Shown here piece by piece: positions 13,620 through 15,800 of a stretch of DNA of 15,800 nucleotides; positions within the stretch are counted from its first letter, which is position 1, and every line of letters starts with the position of its first letter. A program made the position numbers and the translations under genes. The notes below the pieces were generated by a model. It was not told the origin of the DNA and made no database searches. It saw only the letters and a list, made by a program, of their open reading frames with translations. This DNA comes from JBGLNJ01 sp964353405 (GTDB taxonomy: Bacteria; Chloroflexota; Anaerolineae; Fen-1058): NCBI GenBank assembly GCA_964353405.1, contig CAYGWJ010000497.1:1-15800 (forward strand), in the 5' to 3' direction.

Positions 13620-13793
13620 ATGCCCAAGCCAGGCGAACATAAAACCGTCCAATGGGCGACCAGCGAAAAAGACGCGCGCGAAGTCCGCCAGAAAATGACC
13701 TTCGCTCTCTACGCTGAAGAAGACGACCTCGACAAAGTCACCGCGACGGTTGACCATCTGCTCACCTTGCTGCTAAAGGCAAAGAAGTTATGA
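13620..13793 (+). CDS. 57-residue hsdR start/end fusion remnant
   Basis: The frame begins MPKPGEHKTVQ, the same 11 residues as the hsdR fragment at 12541, then changes to WATSEKDAREVRQKMTF and ALYAEEDDLDKVTATVDHLL. Its TGA overlaps the ATG of the YgjP-like gene (ATGA at 13790-13793), the coupling expected between an intact hsdR and this metallopeptidase. I infer that the last 46 residues are the hsdR C-terminus and that about 1,000 internal codons were lost in frame. The C-terminal assignment is not proven; a free-standing small protein is the alternative. GGGGA (13610-13614) is a weak ribosome binding site. Confidence 0.6.
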   Translation: MPKPGEHKTVQWATSEKDAREVRQKMTFALYAEEDDLDKVTATVDHLLTLLLKAKKL

Positions 13794-14113
13794 CCACCTG
13801 GCAAAGCAAGGAAGAGTTCAAAGCCCGTGTGCATGAATGGGCAAAGAAACTGGACGTGACTGTTCGGGTCATTTCCATGCGGCGGATGAAAAACAAGTGG
13901 GCGTCCTATACGAGGCACAGTGGCCTTTTGATTTTCAACCTTGAACTGCTCGACATGGACAGGGACATGGGCGACTATGTCATTGTCCACGAGCTATTGC
14001 ACGCCGTCGTGCCGAATCACGGCAAACTCTGGAAAAGTCTCATGCGCGCGCATCTGGGCGAGTATGAGCAACTGGAAGCGAAACTCGCCCGGCATAGCCG
14101 CCAAGAGAAATGA
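13790..14113 (+). CDS. YgjP-like zinc metallopeptidase (M48/DUF45)
   Basis: The 107-residue protein has the YgjP/DUF45 zinc site HELLHAVVPNHGKLW (about 68-82): two His and a Glu in HExxH plus the third His in PNHGKLW, followed by the normal family ending LMRAHLGEYE. RMKNKWASYT is the conserved segment before it. Members are often found next to type I restriction genes, especially hsdR, but their role there is unknown to me. Here the ATG overlaps the stop of the collapsed hsdR frame, so it has kept the coupled arrangement although its partner is gone. All zinc ligands are intact. Confidence 0.92.
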   Translation: MTTWQSKEEFKARVHEWAKKLDVTVRVISMRRMKNKWASYTRHSGLLIFNLELLDMDRDMGDYVIVHELLHAVVPNHGKLWKSLMRAHLGEYEQLEAKLARHSRQEK

Positions 14114-14134
14114 TACTCCGCAGAGGTTACGTGT

Positions 14135-14539
14135 ATGGCAATCTGGGTCAAGCGGTACTTGTTCACGCTGGTGATCTTGCTGGCGTTGGATGCGCTCTGG
14201 CTGGGCGTCATAGCGCCTTCCTTTTATCAGGCGCAGATCGGCTTTTTGATGGCGGCGAGTCCGAACTGGGGCGCGGCCGGTGCCTTTTACCTGCTTTTTG
14301 TCGCCGGACTGGTCGTCTTTGTCATCTCGCCCGGCATCGAGGCCGGCACGCCGGGTCGGGCCGCCTGGCGCGGCGCCTTCTTTGGCTTGATCGCTTACGC
14401 CACCTATGATCTGACCAACCTGGCGGCGCTGGATCGCTGGCCGCTACTGCTCACGGTAGTAGACATGGCGTGGGGCACGGGCCTGTGTGAGGCGACGGCC
14501 TTGCTCGGCGTGTGGGTAGGTAGAAAATGGGCGCGGTAG
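14135..14539 (+). CDS. DUF2177 family membrane protein
   Basis: The 134-residue integral membrane protein has four predicted hydrophobic helices, around residues 8-28, 45-65, 80-98 and 105-128. Family markers are LDALWLGVIAPSFY (18-31), AYATYDLTNLA (87-97) and VVDMAWGTG (108-116). The function of DUF2177 is unknown. ATG 14135 has AGAGG (14122-14126) at a good distance. It begins 21 bases after the metallopeptidase gene and precedes the acetyltransferase by 31 bases, all on the same strand. Confidence 0.88.
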   Translation: MAIWVKRYLFTLVILLALDALWLGVIAPSFYQAQIGFLMAASPNWGAAGAFYLLFVAGLVVFVISPGIEAGTPGRAAWRGAFFGLIAYATYDLTNLAALDRWPLLLTVVDMAWGTGLCEATALLGVWVGRKWAR

Positions 14540-14570
14540 CGGAGCTAGAACAGTTCCGAACAGCCAACCT

Positions 14571-15221
14571 ATGCTGATCCTCGAAACGCCTCGCTTGATC
14601 TTGCGTCCTTTTCAGGACTCGGACCTCGAGTCCTTTGTCGCCTACCGATCCGATCCAGAGGTCGCGCGCTATCAGGGCTGGGAAGCGCCCTACAGCGTAG
14701 AGAGCGCGAAGGAATTCATCGCCGAGATGAAACACAAACAGCCCGCCGTCCAGGGCGAGTGGTATCAGCTCGCCGTCGAGTTGAAACAGGGCGCGCCCCT
14801 GATCGGCGACTGCGCCTTTCACATCCTCGCGCACGATGCACGCCAGGCCGAGATTGGCCTTACGCTGGCCCGTCAACATCAGCGGCAAGGGTATGGCGTC
14901 GAAGCCGTCACACGCCTGCTCGACTACTTATTCCGCGACCTCGGCCTGCATCGCGTCATCGCCAGTTGCGATGTAGATAATCTTGCCTCGGTCCGCCTGC
15001 TGGAGCGCGTGGGGATGCGGCGCGAGGCGCATTGCGTCGAAAACATCTGGTTCAAAGGCGCCTGGGGCAGCGAATATCTCTGTGCCCTGTTGCAGCGTGA
15101 ATGGGCCGGTTTGCCCGGCAAAAACCTCCCCCTGAAATTGCCTCTTGACTCTTGTGTTGCACAAGGGTGTATCATCATGCTCGAAGGCCTTCACAGCACA
15201 GCGGACAAGTGTGCCCGCTGA
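14571..15221 (+). CDS. GNAT family N-acetyltransferase (RimJ/RimL-like)
   Basis: The 216-residue protein opens with LETPRLILRPFQDSDLESF, the start typical of Acetyltransf_3 members. The acetyl-CoA pyrophosphate loop is RQHQRQGYGVEAV (about 100-112), followed by NLASVRLLERVGMRRE (about 137-152). It transfers an acetyl group from acetyl-CoA to an amine; the acceptor may be a protein N-terminus, an antibiotic or another small molecule. The core ends near residue 181. The last 35 residues are unusual, and their coding sequence contains the promoter and operator dyad of the downstream MerR gene. No good ribosome binding site is seen before ATG 14571. Confidence 0.9.
   Translation: MLILETPRLILRPFQDSDLESFVAYRSDPEVARYQGWEAPYSVESAKEFIAEMKHKQPAVQGEWYQLAVELKQGAPLIGDCAFHILAHDARQAEIGLTLARQHQRQGYGVEAVTRLLDYLFRDLGLHRVIASCDVDNLASVRLLERVGMRREAHCVENIWFKGAWGSEYLCALLQREWAGLPGKNLPLKLPLDSCVAQGCIIMLEGLHSTADKCAR
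15145..15175 (+). promoter_or_regulatory. MerR-type promoter: 19-bp spacer with central dyad
   Basis: TTGACT (15145-15150), a 19-base spacer, TATCAT (15170-15175). The spacer contains CTTGTG-TTG-CACAAG, a perfect inverted repeat at 15151-15165. Over-long spacers with a dyad between -35 and -10 are the hallmark of MerR-family operators, and a MerR-family gene starts at 15244. Autoregulation is therefore likely. Confidence 0.85.
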
Positions 15222-15243
15222 TTGATCTACACGAGGTGACGCG

Positions 15244-15800
15244 ATGCTCAAGATTGGCGAGTTTGCCTGGCTGGCCCAGGTGACGGTCGAAGCCCTGCGG
15301 CACTATGACCGGCTGGGCCTGCTCAAGCCCGATCACCTGGACAGGTTCACCGGCTATCGCTACTATGCGCTCGACCAACTGCCCAGGCTCAACCGCATCC
15401 TGGCGCTCAAAGACCTGGGATTGTCACTCGAAGAAATCACGCGCATGGTGGATCGCCAGGTCAGGCCGGAAGAGATCCGCAGCATCCTGACCGGCCAGCA
15501 AACCGAACTGGAGCAAGAGATACAGCAAGCGCAAAGGCGTCTGGCCCGTGTAGAAGCACGACTCGAGCAAATAGACATGGAGGGAAAAATGCCAGAGCAT
15601 GAAGTGTTGATCAAAACCGTCGAGCCGCAGTGGGTGGCCTCGCGCCGTGAAAAGATTGCCAGTTGGGATCAAGACGTCTTTGGGCCGACGCTCACGCGGA
15701 TGTTTGACGAGGTCGGCGAATACCTGAATCACATCGGCGTCGAGTGCGTCGGCGCGGGCATCGCGCTGTATCACGAGAGCCAGTTCGTCCACATCGGCGA
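15244..15800 (+). CDS. MerR family transcriptional regulator with GyrI/BmrR-like ligand domain, 3' end outside window
   Basis: About 185 residues are visible and the frame is open at the window end. The N-terminus (1-70) is a MerR winged helix: LKIGEFAWLAQVTVEALRHY, DRLGLLKPD and YRYYALDQLPRLNRI. Then comes a coiled-coil dimerisation helix (about 78-112, rich in Glu/Gln/Arg). A GyrI-like effector-binding domain begins about residue 115 with EVLIKTVEPQWVASRRE. This layout is that of BmrR-type regulators, which bind hydrophobic cations or other small ligands and untwist a 19-bp-spaced promoter. GAGGTG (15233-15238) precedes ATG 15244. The target beyond autoregulation is not visible here; the ABC exporter at 3925-7500 does not have a 19-bp spacer. 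Confidence 0.93.
   Translation, partial: MLKIGEFAWLAQVTVEALRHYDRLGLLKPDHLDRFTGYRYYALDQLPRLNRILALKDLGLSLEEITRMVDRQVRPEEIRSILTGQQTELEQEIQQAQRRLARVEARLEQIDMEGKMPEHEVLIKTVEPQWVASRREKIASWDQDVFGPTLTRMFDEVGEYLNHIGVECVGAGIALYHESQFVHIG

Overview
The window is a GC-rich bacterial chromosomal segment. Gene content and style fit a Chloroflexota (Anaerolineae-like) organism: a RAYT transposase with 15-bp palindromic REP units, a 4Fe-4S-type uracil-DNA-glycosylase relative, an acylating aldehyde dehydrogenase with an N-terminal cyclic-nucleotide domain, and sigma70-like promoters. The phylum is inferred from memory of such families, not from a marker gene.

Bases 1-3900 (+ strand) are metabolic. They hold the C-terminal part of a DAO-type FAD oxidoreductase, a NUDIX hydrolase, and then a likely three-gene operon: UDG-superfamily protein, ECI1-like enoyl-CoA isomerase and CurA/PTGR-type NADP oxidoreductase. 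The operon has a clear promoter at 1374-1402. Bases 3925-7500 (- strand) encode a translationally coupled heterodimeric ABC exporter with one degenerate ATP site. Its control region (7500-7645) contains a 17-bp-spaced promoter, an 8-bp inverted repeat touching the -35 and a perfect 12-bp leader hairpin.

Bases 7807-10050 are sparse: two uncharacterised proteins, a 107-bp cloverleaf-shaped repeat, a REP-like palindrome pair and a truncated HigA-like antitoxin. Bases 10051-11814 encode the cyclic-nucleotide-binding/aldehyde dehydrogenase fusion. Bases 11822-14113 form an accessory island. A RAYT transposase is flanked by two copies of a 33-bp palindrome and carries a third copy in frame inside its own gene. 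It is followed by two fragments of a collapsed type I restriction hsdR gene, a DUF3800 protein lying between them, and the YgjP-like metallopeptidase that commonly follows hsdR.

Bases 14135-15800 hold a DUF2177 membrane protein, a GNAT acetyltransferase, and the start of a MerR/BmrR-type regulator whose 19-bp-spaced dyad promoter lies inside the acetyltransferase gene.

Three things deserve most attention. (1) A promoter with an almost invariant 17-bp spacer occurs three times in front of unrelated genes (1374, 8528, 9972). (2) A cyclic-nucleotide sensor is fused to an acylating aldehyde dehydrogenase and transcribed from one of those promoters. (3) The RAYT/REP unit sits beside a decayed restriction locus.
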